A DNA stretch of 64,000 nucleotides from Peristeroidobacter agariperforans. GTDB taxonomy: Bacteria; Pseudomonadota; Gammaproteobacteria; Steroidobacterales; Steroidobacteraceae. Made by a program: the position numbers and the translations under genes. Under the pieces are notes generated by a model, which was given only the letters and a program-made list of their open reading frames with translations, had not been told where the DNA came from and ran no database searches. Location of the stretch: the NCBI RefSeq assembly GCF_004138335.1, contig NZ_RYFW01000003.1, positions 558,001 to 622,000 of the forward strand. The letters are read 5' to 3'. Within the stretch, counting starts at the first letter, position 1; each line of letters starts with the position of its first letter. Positions 8,486-17,479 of the stretch are shown here, piece by piece.

Positions 8486-10198
8486 TTAGCGCTTTATTGC
8501 CAAGGGGCGTTCCGGCGTTTCGCCTCCGCCCCAGTTCTGCCGCGGTTTGCCTTTCAAATAGGGGTCGTAAGCGTGAACCCATCGATCCACGTAGCTCCGC
8601 TCGGCCCACGCGTCCCATTGCGCGGCCATCTGCCGAACGCGCTCGGGTTGGGTGGCTGCAAGATTGTGAAGCTCGACCCGATCGACGGACATATCGAACA
8701 ATTCCCACGGCTGCTCGAAGCGGGCGACGAGCTTCCACCTGCCATCGCGCACTGCGCGATTGCCTTCGTGCTCCCAGAAGATCGGCTCGGCGCGGGTGAG
8801 CGATTCGCCGCGAAATGCTGGCGTCAGGCTGCGGCCCTGCATCGGAACGATTGCGTGACCGTTGAACGTTTTCGGATAGGTGGCGCCGCTCAACTCGACG
8901 AGCGTGGGCATCACGTCGATCAGATGGCTCGGGTCCGTTACCAAGCTGCCGCGCAGCTCGGCAGCGATGCCCTTGGGCCAATGCGCGATGAAGGGAGTGG
9001 CGATGCCGCCTTCCTCGGTGTAGTGCTTGAAATACTGGAACGGCGTGTTCTGCAGCGTTGCCCAGTTCATACCGGCCCAGACGATCGAGCGAGGGCCGCC
9101 GGGATCGTCGCCGCGCAGGCGACCGTCGGGTCCGCTCTCGCCATTGCCGCCGTTGTCGGCAAGAAAAAGGATGAGTGTGTTGTCGAGCTCGTTGGATTGT
9201 TTCAGTCGCGCGACGAGCGTGCCGACCGCGCGATCCATCCGGCTGATCGTTGCGGCGTAGACCGCCATGATGGTGTCGAAGCGATCCTTGTCCTCGGCCG
9301 AAAGCTTGTCCCAGTCATACGTGTTATTCAGCCGCTCCGGCAGTTCGGCGTCGGGCGGGAGGATGCCCAAACGTTGCTGTCGTTCCAAGCGCTCGCGCCG
9401 CAGAGCATCCCAGCCGCGCATGTATTTGCCCTTGAATTTCGCCACTTCATCGGGCGGCGCCATCAACGGGAAATGCGAAGCGACGAAGGGCAGATAGAGA
9501 AAGAAAGGTTTGCGCTCGCGCTTGGCGTCGTCGATGAACCGAGCGTGCCAATCGACGAACATGTCGGAGGAGTACCAATAGCCGCTGCCGACTTCAGGTG
9601 AATTCGCGCGAACCTCGCGGCCGTCGATATACACGTGCTGAGCGCCGGGCTGAGGCTGATCGGGGTAGTAAAGCTCGCCGATGGCCGAAGCGAGCGAATG
9701 ATCGAAGCCGCGCTGCCACGGGGCGACGCCGCGGGTCATGCCGATATGCCACTTGCCTGCCATGGCTGTGTAGTAACCGGCCGATTTCAGGACTTCTGCG
9801 AGCGTGACGACGCGATCGGAGAGCTTGCCGTGCAGCCCCTTCGAGCCCTCGATGGCAATCGACTCGAGATGCCCCACACCCGCCTGATGAGGATAGGCGC
9901 CGGTCAGCAGCGACGCGCGCGACGGGCTGCAGCGCGCGCTGTTGTAAAACTGCGTAAAGCGCAGCCCATCTTTCGCGAGCGCATCCAGATTCGGCGTGGC
10001 GACTTCGCTGCCGAAGCTGCCGATATCCGAAAAACCCACGTCATCGAGCAGAATGACCACTACATTGGGACGCGCGGGCTGCGCCTTTGCGGCGGACGCT
10101 TCAGCGCCAGCGTTCGGCGGCGCAAGCATGGCCAACAGCACAGCGGCGGTGGCCACGGGGCGCAATAGGATGCGGACAATACGGCGCGTCGCGTTCAA
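8486..10198 (-). CDS. secreted type I (formylglycine) arylsulfatase
   Basis: A 570-residue sulfatase. A signal peptide (to about residue 32) is followed by the N-terminal metal-binding pair in VVVILLDDVGFSDIG (Asp52, Asp53) and the active-site signature C90-S-P-S-R94, where Cys becomes formylglycine. GAYPHQAGVGH and MAGKWHIG are further family motifs. The start is a TTG at 10198 with GAGGGG eight bases upstream; no ATG fits. It removes sulfate esters, probably in the periplasm, ahead of the GH2 enzyme in the same operon. A formylglycine-generating enzyme must be encoded elsewhere. Confidence 0.9.
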   Translation of the reverse strand: MNATRRIVRILLRPVATAAVLLAMLAPPNAGAEASAAKAQPARPNVVVILLDDVGFSDIGSFGSEVATPNLDALAKDGLRFTQFYNSARCSPSRASLLTGAYPHQAGVGHLESIAIEGSKGLHGKLSDRVVTLAEVLKSAGYYTAMAGKWHIGMTRGVAPWQRGFDHSLASAIGELYYPDQPQPGAQHVYIDGREVRANSPEVGSGYWYSSDMFVDWHARFIDDAKRERKPFFLYLPFVASHFPLMAPPDEVAKFKGKYMRGWDALRRERLERQQRLGILPPDAELPERLNNTYDWDKLSAEDKDRFDTIMAVYAATISRMDRAVGTLVARLKQSNELDNTLILFLADNGGNGESGPDGRLRGDDPGGPRSIVWAGMNWATLQNTPFQYFKHYTEEGGIATPFIAHWPKGIAAELRGSLVTDPSHLIDVMPTLVELSGATYPKTFNGHAIVPMQGRSLTPAFRGESLTRAEPIFWEHEGNRAVRDGRWKLVARFEQPWELFDMSVDRVELHNLAATQPERVRQMAAQWDAWAERSYVDRWVHAYDPYLKGKPRQNWGGGETPERPLAIKR

Positions 10199-10434
10199 AA
10201 CGATCCCCTCGAAATGGCCCGACAGCCGCTCGGGTAGCCTGGTCCTATTTATCGTATTTAATCACAGGCGTGAAGTAAACCGCGCTTCGCGCCAGGGTCG
10301 TTGCGAGCCAGGCAACAAGAGGCGGAGTCGGGCACATCCGCTGCGGAAAAATCATGAAAATAATGATGCGTGCCCGGCGCCGGGCCGCTGAAGTCCGCAG
10401 GAGATGACGGCGAAGTCAGGCAAGTGGAGGCCGT

Positions 10435-10983
10435 ATGATTCAGGTGCAACTCGGAACCGCCGCGAATTTACGATCCGCAATCAGGGCGATGCTGTGCGCT
10501 GGCCTGCTCGTGACGTTTGAGGCCGCTGCCGCGACGGCGCCGATCAAGCTGGCCGTATTCGATTTCGAGCTCGAGGATTTCAGCGCTGGCGGGTCGTCCG
10601 CCGAAACAACGTCGTCCGACGCCGCGCATTTGACGAATGTCACGGAGAGCGTTCGTCAGCTCGTCGCGCAGTCTGGACGCTACAGGGTGATCGATGTCGA
10701 GAGCGTAGCAGCGCCTGCTGTTAGATCTCACGCACTGCGCGACTGCAACGGTTGCGACGCCGAGATCGCTTCGAAGCTCGGGGCCGAGCAGTCCTTGGTG
10801 GGGGTTGTGAGTCGAATCAGCCGCACGGAATACGTAGTGAAGTTCCAGGTCCGTGATACCCGGACGGGCGCTATCGTCGCCGCTGCGGACAGCGGGCTTC
10901 GGATGGGCGCCGACTACTCCTGGAGCCGAGGTGCGACCCGGTTGATCGAGGATCAGTTGCTGCACAGCCGGCTCGAACGATAG
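10435..10983 (+). CDS. DUF2380/DUF3280-like secreted protein
   Basis: A 182-residue protein with a hydrophobic leader (residues 15-35) and a conserved-looking core starting PIKLAVFDFELEDFSAG. It ends with a domain containing EQSLVGVVSRISRTEYVVKF and ATRLIEDQLL. This layout fits the DUF2380/DUF3280 family, relatives of periplasmic proteins with a TolB-N-like or CsgG-like fold; function is unknown. A CNGC motif in the middle (near residue 104) could be a disulfide. TGGAGG sits just before the ATG. The 236-bp gap before it (10199-10434) has no gene but holds a 14-bp perfect palindrome at 10372-10385. Confidence 0.6.
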   Translation: MIQVQLGTAANLRSAIRAMLCAGLLVTFEAAAATAPIKLAVFDFELEDFSAGGSSAETTSSDAAHLTNVTESVRQLVAQSGRYRVIDVESVAAPAVRSHALRDCNGCDAEIASKLGAEQSLVGVVSRISRTEYVVKFQVRDTRTGAIVAAADSGLRMGADYSWSRGATRLIEDQLLHSRLER

Positions 10984-11060
10984 TCGGACTTTGTCGCCAG
11001 CCCGGCGAGGCGTAACATTTCGTCGATCAGAGCTCATCCGAAAGCAAGCGGGAGAGAGCG

Positions 11061-11693
11061 ATGGCGGACCCAGTCTCATGGCACCTTTCCGGTGACTATT
11101 TCGAGAATTGCAGTTGCAGCGTCGTGTGTCCGTGCCTGGTGTCGGCCGCCGCGCCGTTGACCTCGCGACCGACCGAGGGCTTTTGCAATGTGCCGCTGGT
11201 GTTTCACATCGAAAGCGGCCGCTATGGCAGCGTCGTGCTCGATGGGCTCAATGTTTTCGTGATTCTCCAGGCGCCTGGAGTCATGGCAGAGGGCGATTGG
11301 TCGGCGGCCACCTACATTGATGAGCGCGCCGATGATGAGCAGACCGAGGCGCTGACTGCGATCTTCACCGGCGCCGCCGGCGGTCCCATGGCGGCGTTCA
11401 CACCGCTGATCAGCAAGAACCTGGGCGTGAGCAAAGTCCCCATCGCTTTCCGCATCGATGGCAAGACACGCTCGGCCGAAATTCCGGGCATCCTGCACAT
11501 GTCCGTCGATCCCTTGCCGACCATGCATCCGAGCGGGGAAATGTGGGCGAACCTCGGCCATCCGGTCAGCGCCGACAAGATGGCGATGGCTGTGGGAGCT
11601 GCGGGCAACATATTCAGCGATCGTGGCATGCGCTGGGATAATTCCGGGAAGAACGGTCTGTACGCGTCGATCCGCTGGTCGAACGCTTCCTGA
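11061..11693 (+). CDS. DUF1326 protein
   Basis: A 210-residue soluble protein. It opens with the hallmark of DUF1326: WHLSGDYFENCSCSVVCPCL (residues 7-26), with four cysteines in the CSCSVVCPC cluster. The remainder is beta-rich, with EIPGILHMSVDPLPTMHPSG and a late AMAVGAAGNIFSDRGMRWD. No signal peptide is visible. Its stop codon overlaps the ATG of the DUF2182 membrane protein by one base, a pairing that points to a joint role. The cysteine cluster suggests metal binding; the function is not established. Confidence 0.8.
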   Translation: MADPVSWHLSGDYFENCSCSVVCPCLVSAAAPLTSRPTEGFCNVPLVFHIESGRYGSVVLDGLNVFVILQAPGVMAEGDWSAATYIDERADDEQTEALTAIFTGAAGGPMAAFTPLISKNLGVSKVPIAFRIDGKTRSAEIPGILHMSVDPLPTMHPSGEMWANLGHPVSADKMAMAVGAAGNIFSDRGMRWDNSGKNGLYASIRWSNAS

Positions 11694-12514
11694 TGCCGGT
11701 CGCACTGGACGCAGTGCTGCGGCGGGATCGCCTCATCATTGCGAGCGCCCTCGGCTTGATCGCTGCGCTCGCATGGGCTTATCTACTCTGGCTTGCCGCC
11801 GACATGGACATGGATGGCATGGACATGAGCGAGCTGCGCATGGTGCCCGCCGGCATGGGATTGATGGCGCCAGCTGCCGCGCCATGGAGCGCTGTCGAGT
11901 TCGCCTTTGTGTTCGTGATGTGGGCGGCGATGATGATCGGCATGATGGCGCCGTCTGCCGCTCCGATGATACTCATGTACGCGCGCGTGGTTCGGCAAAG
12001 AAAAGATACAAGCCAGCCATTCGCCGCGACCGGTTGGTTCGCCGCGGGTTATTTGCTGGCCTGGGCGGGATTTTCTCTCGCGGCAACTCTTGTTCAATGG
12101 TTGTTGGAGCGGCAAGCGCTGCTTGATGCCCAGATGGCAAGCGCCAACATGTTGCTGGGCGCGGCTGTCCTGATTGCGGCTGGCGTTTACCAATGGACGC
12201 CGCTCAAGAACGCCTGTCTTGCTCAGTGCCAGACGCCCCTGGGATTCTTGATGAGCCACGGAGGATTTCGCAGCGACGTGCGTGGCTGCCTGCACCTGGG
12301 CTTTCTTCACGGAATGTATTGTGTCGGCTGCTGCTGGGTGCTCATGGCGCTGTTGTTCGTAGTTGGCGTAATGAACGTGCTCTGGATCGCGATCCTGGCG
12401 CTGCTCGTCTTGCTGGAGAAGGTTGTACCGTGGGGCAAGTGGGTCGCGCGCATCGCCGGCGTTGTATGTATTGCCTCGGGAGCCTGGATGGTGCTGGCCC
12501 AACTACCGGCTTGA
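11693..12514 (+). CDS. DUF2182 metal-binding-like integral membrane protein
   Basis: A 273-residue protein with about seven transmembrane segments. After the first segment comes a Met/Asp-rich stretch (DMDMDGMDMSELRM, about residues 37-50), which looks like a soft-metal ligand. Later it has the conserved DUF2182 signature: CLAQCQTPLGF, then GCLHLGFLHGMYCVGCCW. Annotators often call the family a predicted metal-binding membrane protein; no transport assay is known to me. It is translationally coupled to the DUF1326 gene. I infer handling of copper or a similar metal. Confidence 0.8.
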   Translation: MPVALDAVLRRDRLIIASALGLIAALAWAYLLWLAADMDMDGMDMSELRMVPAGMGLMAPAAAPWSAVEFAFVFVMWAAMMIGMMAPSAAPMILMYARVVRQRKDTSQPFAATGWFAAGYLLAWAGFSLAATLVQWLLERQALLDAQMASANMLLGAAVLIAAGVYQWTPLKNACLAQCQTPLGFLMSHGGFRSDVRGCLHLGFLHGMYCVGCCWVLMALLFVVGVMNVLWIAILALLVLLEKVVPWGKWVARIAGVVCIASGAWMVLAQLPA

Positions 12515-12518
12515 AGCT

Positions 12519-12641
12519 TCAGCGCTGGCGATTCACCTGTGCCGGCGTGACCGCGCCGGCCTGGTTCCCGAAGTTCGCGCGAACGTAACTTGCCAGATTC
12601 GCGATGTCTTCATTCGACAGGCGCTTGCCGCAGGGTTTCAT
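12519..12641 (-). pseudogene. C-terminal remnant of a class I cytochrome c
   Basis: Translation of the minus strand gives 40 residues starting MKPCGKRLSNED, with NLASYVRANFGNQA and VTPAQV before the stop. This matches the last helix of cytochrome c subunits of membrane alcohol or sugar dehydrogenases, where the Met is the axial heme ligand and the ending LSDEDIAALxxYVRxxWGNxA is typical. The heme motif CXXCH is missing and the upstream frame is not protein-like. It is therefore a leftover of a deleted gene. The region up to 12869 holds nothing else I can recognise. Confidence 0.55.
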
Positions 12642-12869
12642 GCGGGTCCGTTCGGAAGGCCTGGAGACAAACCGCACGGTCCCGGAGCTGCTGGCTTGAG
12701 AGCTGCCAGCCCGGTGTCGTTGCCCTGCCGTCAGAGCGGGCTGGCAGGCGTCGAGAGAAGAATTACGGCTACCTGCACCGGTGATGCTTAATACCTATCT
12801 AATGGCGATCGAAGCGCGCACACTGTCGGCACGTTACGGTGCCTTAGGGGTGCTCATGCAGGCGGGGAT

Positions 12870-13250
12870 ATGAAACATCCACATCGACCGGCGGTCTTGC
12901 ACGCCGCGCTTCGATTCGTGATCACGAGCGAGATGCCGTCGGAGCACAAAGCTACTTTGATCGAAGTACTGACTCAGGCCATTCGCGATGAAGAAGCAGC
13001 TGAACTGCGTCGCGAGGCGGCCGCCCGGTCACAGGGGGAATGGCAGGAGCCCGAGATCGTGCAGCTGAAATCCTTCCTGCAGGGTCGGACGGCAACGAGT
13101 TGGCAGCACGCGGATGAGTGTGTGATGCAGCTGGCGACGCAATTGCGCCGGGATCCTGTGTCTGTTCGTCACAAGGCAACGGAACTCGGCCTGGGCATTG
13201 CAGTGGATTACCAGTTCGCCAGGCAGCGCAAGCAGGTGCGCGGAGAATGA
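12870..13250 (+). CDS. hypothetical protein, 126 residues
   Basis: I do not recognise a family. The ATG follows AGGCGGGG at good distance. The protein is soluble, charged and mostly helical by eye, with a helix EHKATLIEVLTQAIRDEEAA, then a segment WQEPEIVQLKSFLQGRTAT and a C-terminal half RRDPVSVRHKATELGLG that could be a helix-turn-helix. A small DNA-binding role is possible but unproven. It sits alone between the cytochrome remnant and the convergent TonB receptor. Confidence 0.5.
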   Translation: MKHPHRPAVLHAALRFVITSEMPSEHKATLIEVLTQAIRDEEAAELRREAAARSQGEWQEPEIVQLKSFLQGRTATSWQHADECVMQLATQLRRDPVSVRHKATELGLGIAVDYQFARQRKQVRGE

Positions 13251-13350
13251 CGGCCAATACCGCGCTAAGGGTTTAGGCGGCAGAAGATCAGGAGCCCGGC
13301 GCGCGCCCGAGCCGGAGGCATCAAAGGTGGATGATGCGCTCCGCCCGAAG

Positions 13351-13379
13351 CGAGCGCCGGCGATGGCCGCCGGCGCTCG
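13351..13379 (-). terminator. GC-rich hairpin after the TonB receptor
   Basis: Perfect 12-bp stem CGAGCGCCGGCG (13351-13362) and CGCCGGCGCTCG (13368-13379) with a 5-nt loop, 9 bases beyond the receptor stop codon. It lacks a U tract, but its position and stability suggest a transcript end for the receptor gene. Confidence 0.55.
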
Positions 13380-13388
13380 AACTCACGC

Positions 13389-16160
13389 TCAGAAGCTCAC
13401 GCGGGCGCCGAGGAAGAACTCGCGGCCCGTCTTGTTGTACTCGCGTACCAGGTTGAGGTCGCCGTCGCCGGTGGTGAACAGGCGTTCGGCCTCGTCCGTC
13501 AAGTTGATCACCTCGAGCGTCAGCACGATGGTGTCGGTGAGATTGTAGAAGGACGAGAAGTCATAGTGCGGCAGGCCCGACGTTGCTTCGGTCAGATTGC
13601 CGTTGCCGCCCGGCACGGCGGTGGTGTAGTCGCTGCGGTCGTTGACCGAGAGACGAGCGCCCCAACGATCGGTTTCGTAATACAGCGTGGCGTTGTATGA
13701 GTCCTCCGACAGGCCGTTCAATGGCGCGGTGAGCGCCTGGTCTTCGAACTCGAAGATCGTTTCCGAGCTGACATAGGTGTAGTTGGCCAGGAACCCCAGA
13801 TTGCTCAAGAAGCCCGGCAGGAACGTGAAGGGCTGCTGATAGGCGATTTCGAAGCCCTCCACATCGGTTCCATCCAGATTGAGCGGTTGATTGAATGTCC
13901 ATATGACGCCCGGGGCGAGCAGCGCCGGCTGCGTCGGATAGACGCGCGCGACGGCCTCTCTATCGGCAGCCGACAAGACGCCTTCCTCCTGCGAGGTTTC
14001 GATCAGGGAATCGATGTCCTTGCGGAAGAACGCCAGCGACACGGCCGATTCGGCGGCGAAATACCACTCGAATCCCAGGTCGATATTGTTCGACCGTTGC
14101 GGCATCAGCAGCGGATTGCCGCCGCTCACCGAAAGGTTCACGTCCGAATAGCCGCGTGACGGCGCGAGGTCGGCCTGGCTGGGGCGGGTGAGGGTGCGGC
14201 TTGCGCCGAAACGAACCACGAAATCGTTCGTCAGTTCCCAAGCCACGTTTGCGGACGGCAGATAGTCCGTGTACGAGTTGTCGACACCGATCGGAATTTC
14301 CCCAGTACCGAAGCCATTCGACTCGGTTTCGGTGCGCACCACCCGCACGCCGGCGTTCAAGTGCAGCGGTCGTCCGAGCAGCTCGGCTTCGGCATTGGCC
14401 TCGACATAGCCGCCGAAGGTCTGTTCCGTCACCGTCCAGGTTGCGATACCCGGTCCCCGCCGCAAGGTGCCGCCGGTCGGGTTGTAGACGTCGAGCGCAG
14501 CGTCGAAATCGAGCGCCACGAAGTTGAGATCCGTGTTGGCGCCGTGGTTGCCGAGATCGATGTAATTGAAGACGGTAGCGAAGCCGTCGAAGGTCGCGGG
14601 CTCCGTATAGTCGAGCTGGTAATTCGCGGTATCCAGCTCGCGCTCGTTCGTCACCAGGCCGAATTTTACGCTGGTGCTGTCATCGTGCCATTCCAGGTCG
14701 AGCCGCGCGGTGGTGTTTTCGCGATTGACGATGTTCCTTTGGATGAGCTCGTTGTTGGTCTGCAAGGCGAAGTTCGCCGGATCCGATACGTCGAAGCCAT
14801 AGCGGATCGTGGCGACGTCAGGGTCGTCCCTGAAGTCGTACGTGAACGTCGAACCCGCTCGCGCCTCGACGTTCAGGCGGAAGAACTGATTGGTCAGCTC
14901 GTTCTCCGCCACGCCGACCATGCCGCTCAAGCGCAGCGAATCGCTCAGATCCCAGCGGAAGTCGCCGACGTACTGGTTGAACTCGCTCACGTCCTCCGTC
15001 AGGCGGCTTTCAGTGCGCAGGCGCACGTTGTTGAACGTGCCGGCGACCGCGTAGCGTCCTGATCCATCCAGCCAGACTTCGACCGGCGTGATCGCGGGGT
15101 AGCCGTGCCCGGCATTCGTGCGAAATTGGGCGAACGAGTTCTGCGCGGCCACGTCCTGATCGAGCTCCGAGCGCAGCCAGGTGAGCCCGGCATTGAATGT
15201 TTCAGTCGGCTGGAACTCGAGGCTGACCGCCGTGCCCAGCCGCTCCCATGCGTGCCGGAACGAATCCTGCCGCGGCAAACGCGGGAACCAAACATCATTC
15301 AGATTGATGCCGGGGGCGCCGACATCGACGACATTGCCGTCGCGGTCCACCGAAGTCGGCGTGCCGTGGACGATCGCTCCGCCGACATTGGCGAAGCCGC
15401 TGCCCGTGGGACGTTCCCAACGCACGGTGCCGAAGCCGTCCTGAAACGGGTTGCGCTCGGTGTAAGTTGCATTGACCAGCACACCGAATTTGTTATCTGC
15501 GAACGTGTTGGAGATCGTCACGCCGGCGCGCGGATTGATGTCCTCGTTGACGTCGTTGTAGTAGGCCTGTCCGCTCAGGGTTGCGTTGAAGCCGGGCTGC
15601 TCGAGCGGGCGCGCGGTATAGAGTTGCACCGTGCCGGCCAGGCCGCCTTCCTCGATCGATGCCGTCGACGACTTGTTGACGTCGATGCGATTGAACAACT
15701 CCGAAGAAAACACGTTGAAATCGAAGCTGCGACCGCGGTTCACGCCGCCGGAGGAGTCGAGACCGGCGGTGGCCGACGGAACTTCCATGCCGTTGAGGGT
15801 CACGAGTGTGAACTCCGGGCCCAGGCCGCGTAGCGTGATATTCCGGCCTTCGCCGCCGTCTCGAGAGATGGCAACGCCCGGGATGCGCTGGATGGATTCG
15901 GCCAGATTCAGGTCAGGCATCTTGCCGATGTCTTCGGCGACGATGCTGTCGCGTACGTTTGGAGCGTCACGCTTCAAGCTCAGCGCTTGCTCCAGACTTT
16001 GACGGAAGCCGGTGACGACGACTTCCTCGAGCTCGGTCTGCGAAACGTTCCCACTCTCTTGCGCGTAGCCGGCACCGGACTGCAGCGCCGAAGCGCACAA
16101 GCCCGTCATCAGAATGCGCGAAAACGCACGGCGAGGCCCTTTGTTGTTACCTTGTGCCAT
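13389..16160 (-). CDS. TonB-dependent outer-membrane receptor (Caulobacter type)
   Basis: A 923-residue receptor. The signal peptide ends near AGYAQES. The TonB-box-like motif EEVVVTG is followed by the plug domain, with LAESIQRIPGVAISRDGGEG and ITLRGLGPEFTLVTLNG, the signature of the large Caulobacter/Xanthomonas receptor subfamily used mainly for carbohydrates. The barrel ends in GARVSF with a terminal Phe. It takes up substrate with TonB-ExbBD energy. Among xylan and arabinan enzymes an oligosaccharide is the likely cargo; this is inference. CAGGGGGAAG precedes the ATG. Two palindromes lie about 85-115 bases upstream. Confidence 0.93.
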   Translation of the reverse strand: MAQGNNKGPRRAFSRILMTGLCASALQSGAGYAQESGNVSQTELEEVVVTGFRQSLEQALSLKRDAPNVRDSIVAEDIGKMPDLNLAESIQRIPGVAISRDGGEGRNITLRGLGPEFTLVTLNGMEVPSATAGLDSSGGVNRGRSFDFNVFSSELFNRIDVNKSSTASIEEGGLAGTVQLYTARPLEQPGFNATLSGQAYYNDVNEDINPRAGVTISNTFADNKFGVLVNATYTERNPFQDGFGTVRWERPTGSGFANVGGAIVHGTPTSVDRDGNVVDVGAPGINLNDVWFPRLPRQDSFRHAWERLGTAVSLEFQPTETFNAGLTWLRSELDQDVAAQNSFAQFRTNAGHGYPAITPVEVWLDGSGRYAVAGTFNNVRLRTESRLTEDVSEFNQYVGDFRWDLSDSLRLSGMVGVAENELTNQFFRLNVEARAGSTFTYDFRDDPDVATIRYGFDVSDPANFALQTNNELIQRNIVNRENTTARLDLEWHDDSTSVKFGLVTNERELDTANYQLDYTEPATFDGFATVFNYIDLGNHGANTDLNFVALDFDAALDVYNPTGGTLRRGPGIATWTVTEQTFGGYVEANAEAELLGRPLHLNAGVRVVRTETESNGFGTGEIPIGVDNSYTDYLPSANVAWELTNDFVVRFGASRTLTRPSQADLAPSRGYSDVNLSVSGGNPLLMPQRSNNIDLGFEWYFAAESAVSLAFFRKDIDSLIETSQEEGVLSAADREAVARVYPTQPALLAPGVIWTFNQPLNLDGTDVEGFEIAYQQPFTFLPGFLSNLGFLANYTYVSSETIFEFEDQALTAPLNGLSEDSYNATLYYETDRWGARLSVNDRSDYTTAVPGGNGNLTEATSGLPHYDFSSFYNLTDTIVLTLEVINLTDEAERLFTTGDGDLNLVREYNKTGREFFLGARVSF

Positions 16161-16242
16161 CTTGCTTCCCCCTGTCGAACAGAATCGTTGTCAAGGCGCG
16201 ATATATGTTTCGCGCGCGATCGAAGCCTGTAATCGTAGAAGC

Positions 16243-16276
16243 TCACGCATTGTGCGTGATTCTGACACCGGTGTCA
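16243..16276. promoter_or_regulatory. twin palindromes upstream of the TonB receptor (operator candidates)
   Basis: Two dyads lie side by side: TCACGCA-TTG-TGCGTGA (16243-16259) and a perfect 14-bp palindrome TGACACCGGTGTCA (16263-16276). They sit 83-116 bases upstream of the receptor ATG (minus strand). A half-site CCGGTGTC recurs at 16307-16314. The 14-bp form with a central CG step is the usual shape of LacI-family operators, which control sugar receptors in related bacteria. No LacI gene lies in the window. Confidence 0.5.
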
Positions 16277-17088
16277 CCCCTTGGGATCGAGCCTCCATCG
16301 ATTGAGCCGGTGTCGATAGGATGTTCTGGATAGTTCGGGTCGAGCTGGAGTGTAGAGAGGCCGTTTTCCGGCAGGCCAATTCCAAATGTGGATCAATCGA
16401 TTCAGGTCTTGAACCAATCTGTTTCGCAGACGTGTAATTTCCGGCCTGCTATTGCAGGTGATCTCGACCCGTTGTCGGCTGCGATCAGGACAAATAGAGC
16501 TGCGAGATCTTATTGTCTCGTACGTGTTACCAAGAACATCGGCGTGCAGGCAGCACTTGATGGAATCGGGAGCATCACGTCGCTGAGCGGTTCAACAGCG
16601 AGGTGGGCTCGTTGTCTTCACCTCCGCCTCGGGAGCTGTGCACTATGTGTTCGGGCCTGCCTCGGCTGCGTCAAGTCATCGCGTCGGACCCAGTGAAGTT
16701 CGCTCACTCGAACGCGGCGCCGAGACCCCTGAGTTCACTGGGCACGTGATCTGGTCGCTCTATAACGATCCGAAGCTCATGGAGCTGGGGCCAAGACCTG
16801 AGCATGGCACAACCTATCTCGAGAAAAGATCGCGCTGCGCCGATCCACCGTGGATGTGGTGATCGCCGGCGATGCTTCGATACTGAAGGCGCCGATGTTC
16901 CAGAAGCAGGGCTACACCAAGGCGGCCATTGAGTCTCGGCGTAACGCTGGAACGCTGCCAGTCGGCTACAATCGGGCGTGGTGAGATGCGTTTCATATCT
17001 GTGACCGCCCGGTGTGCGCCAGAACACCTCATCCGGTGTGGCTTGCCGGAATTCCAAGGGCGCTTGGGCAATCGAGTAGGTAGTCGTA
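16277..17088. other. gene-poor interval with possible coding debris
   Basis: No intact gene. From about 16600 to 16980 two plus-strand frames look protein-like in turn. The first contains GHVIWSLYNDPKLMELG (frame ending at 16862). After a shift near 16823 the second contains STVDVVIAGDASILKAPMFQ and runs to a stop at 16984. The second resembles the tail of M16-type peptidases, but too weakly to name. I read it as a frameshifted remnant. The first 300 bases hold upstream sequence of the TonB receptor and nothing else I can identify. Confidence 0.3.
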
Positions 17089-17301
17089 ATGCGAGTTGCG
17101 TTGATCTCGGGAGCCGTGCTTGCGGCGGTGGGGGCGTTTCTGCTCCTCGTCGGCGTGAGCTACACGCGCGAAGAAAGCTTTTTCAAGGTGGGTGGGTTCG
17201 AGGCCAAGGTGCAACAGGAGCATCGAGTTCCGGACTGGATAGGAGGCGTCGCGTTGGGCGCCGGACTGGTGCTTTTCGTGGTGGGTCTCAAGAAGCGCTG
17301 A
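17089..17301 (+). CDS. small two-pass membrane protein
   Basis: A 70-residue protein with a transmembrane helix at each end (residues 3-24 and 50-67) and a short polar middle, SYTREESFFKVGGFEAKVQ. The pattern of an N-terminal helix, a YTREE motif, a short beta-like segment, a Pro-rich turn and a GG-rich second helix ending in basic residues is common in small conserved membrane proteins of Proteobacteria. Function is unknown. GTAGG precedes the ATG. Confidence 0.6.
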   Translation: MRVALISGAVLAAVGAFLLLVGVSYTREESFFKVGGFEAKVQQEHRVPDWIGGVALGAGLVLFVVGLKKR

Positions 17302-17479
17302 GTCTTCGCGCTGTTGAAGACCGGCAGCTCACCGAGTTAGGATGGCCCTAGTGCGCTTGGGGCGCCACCGGTCCGCGGCAAGGGAGCCTGCTCCCACCCA
17401 TTCGATGCAATCGTAATCGGTATCGACCTTCTTCCGGCCTGGGAAGCGGACATCAGGCGTTTTTCGGAAGGAAGGTGCC

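Noticed and set aside
10372-10385. Perfect palindrome GCCCGGCGCCGGGC before the DUF2380 gene
   Set aside because: Such GC palindromes arise easily at this base composition; no partner site or promoter fits around it, so I did not call an operator.
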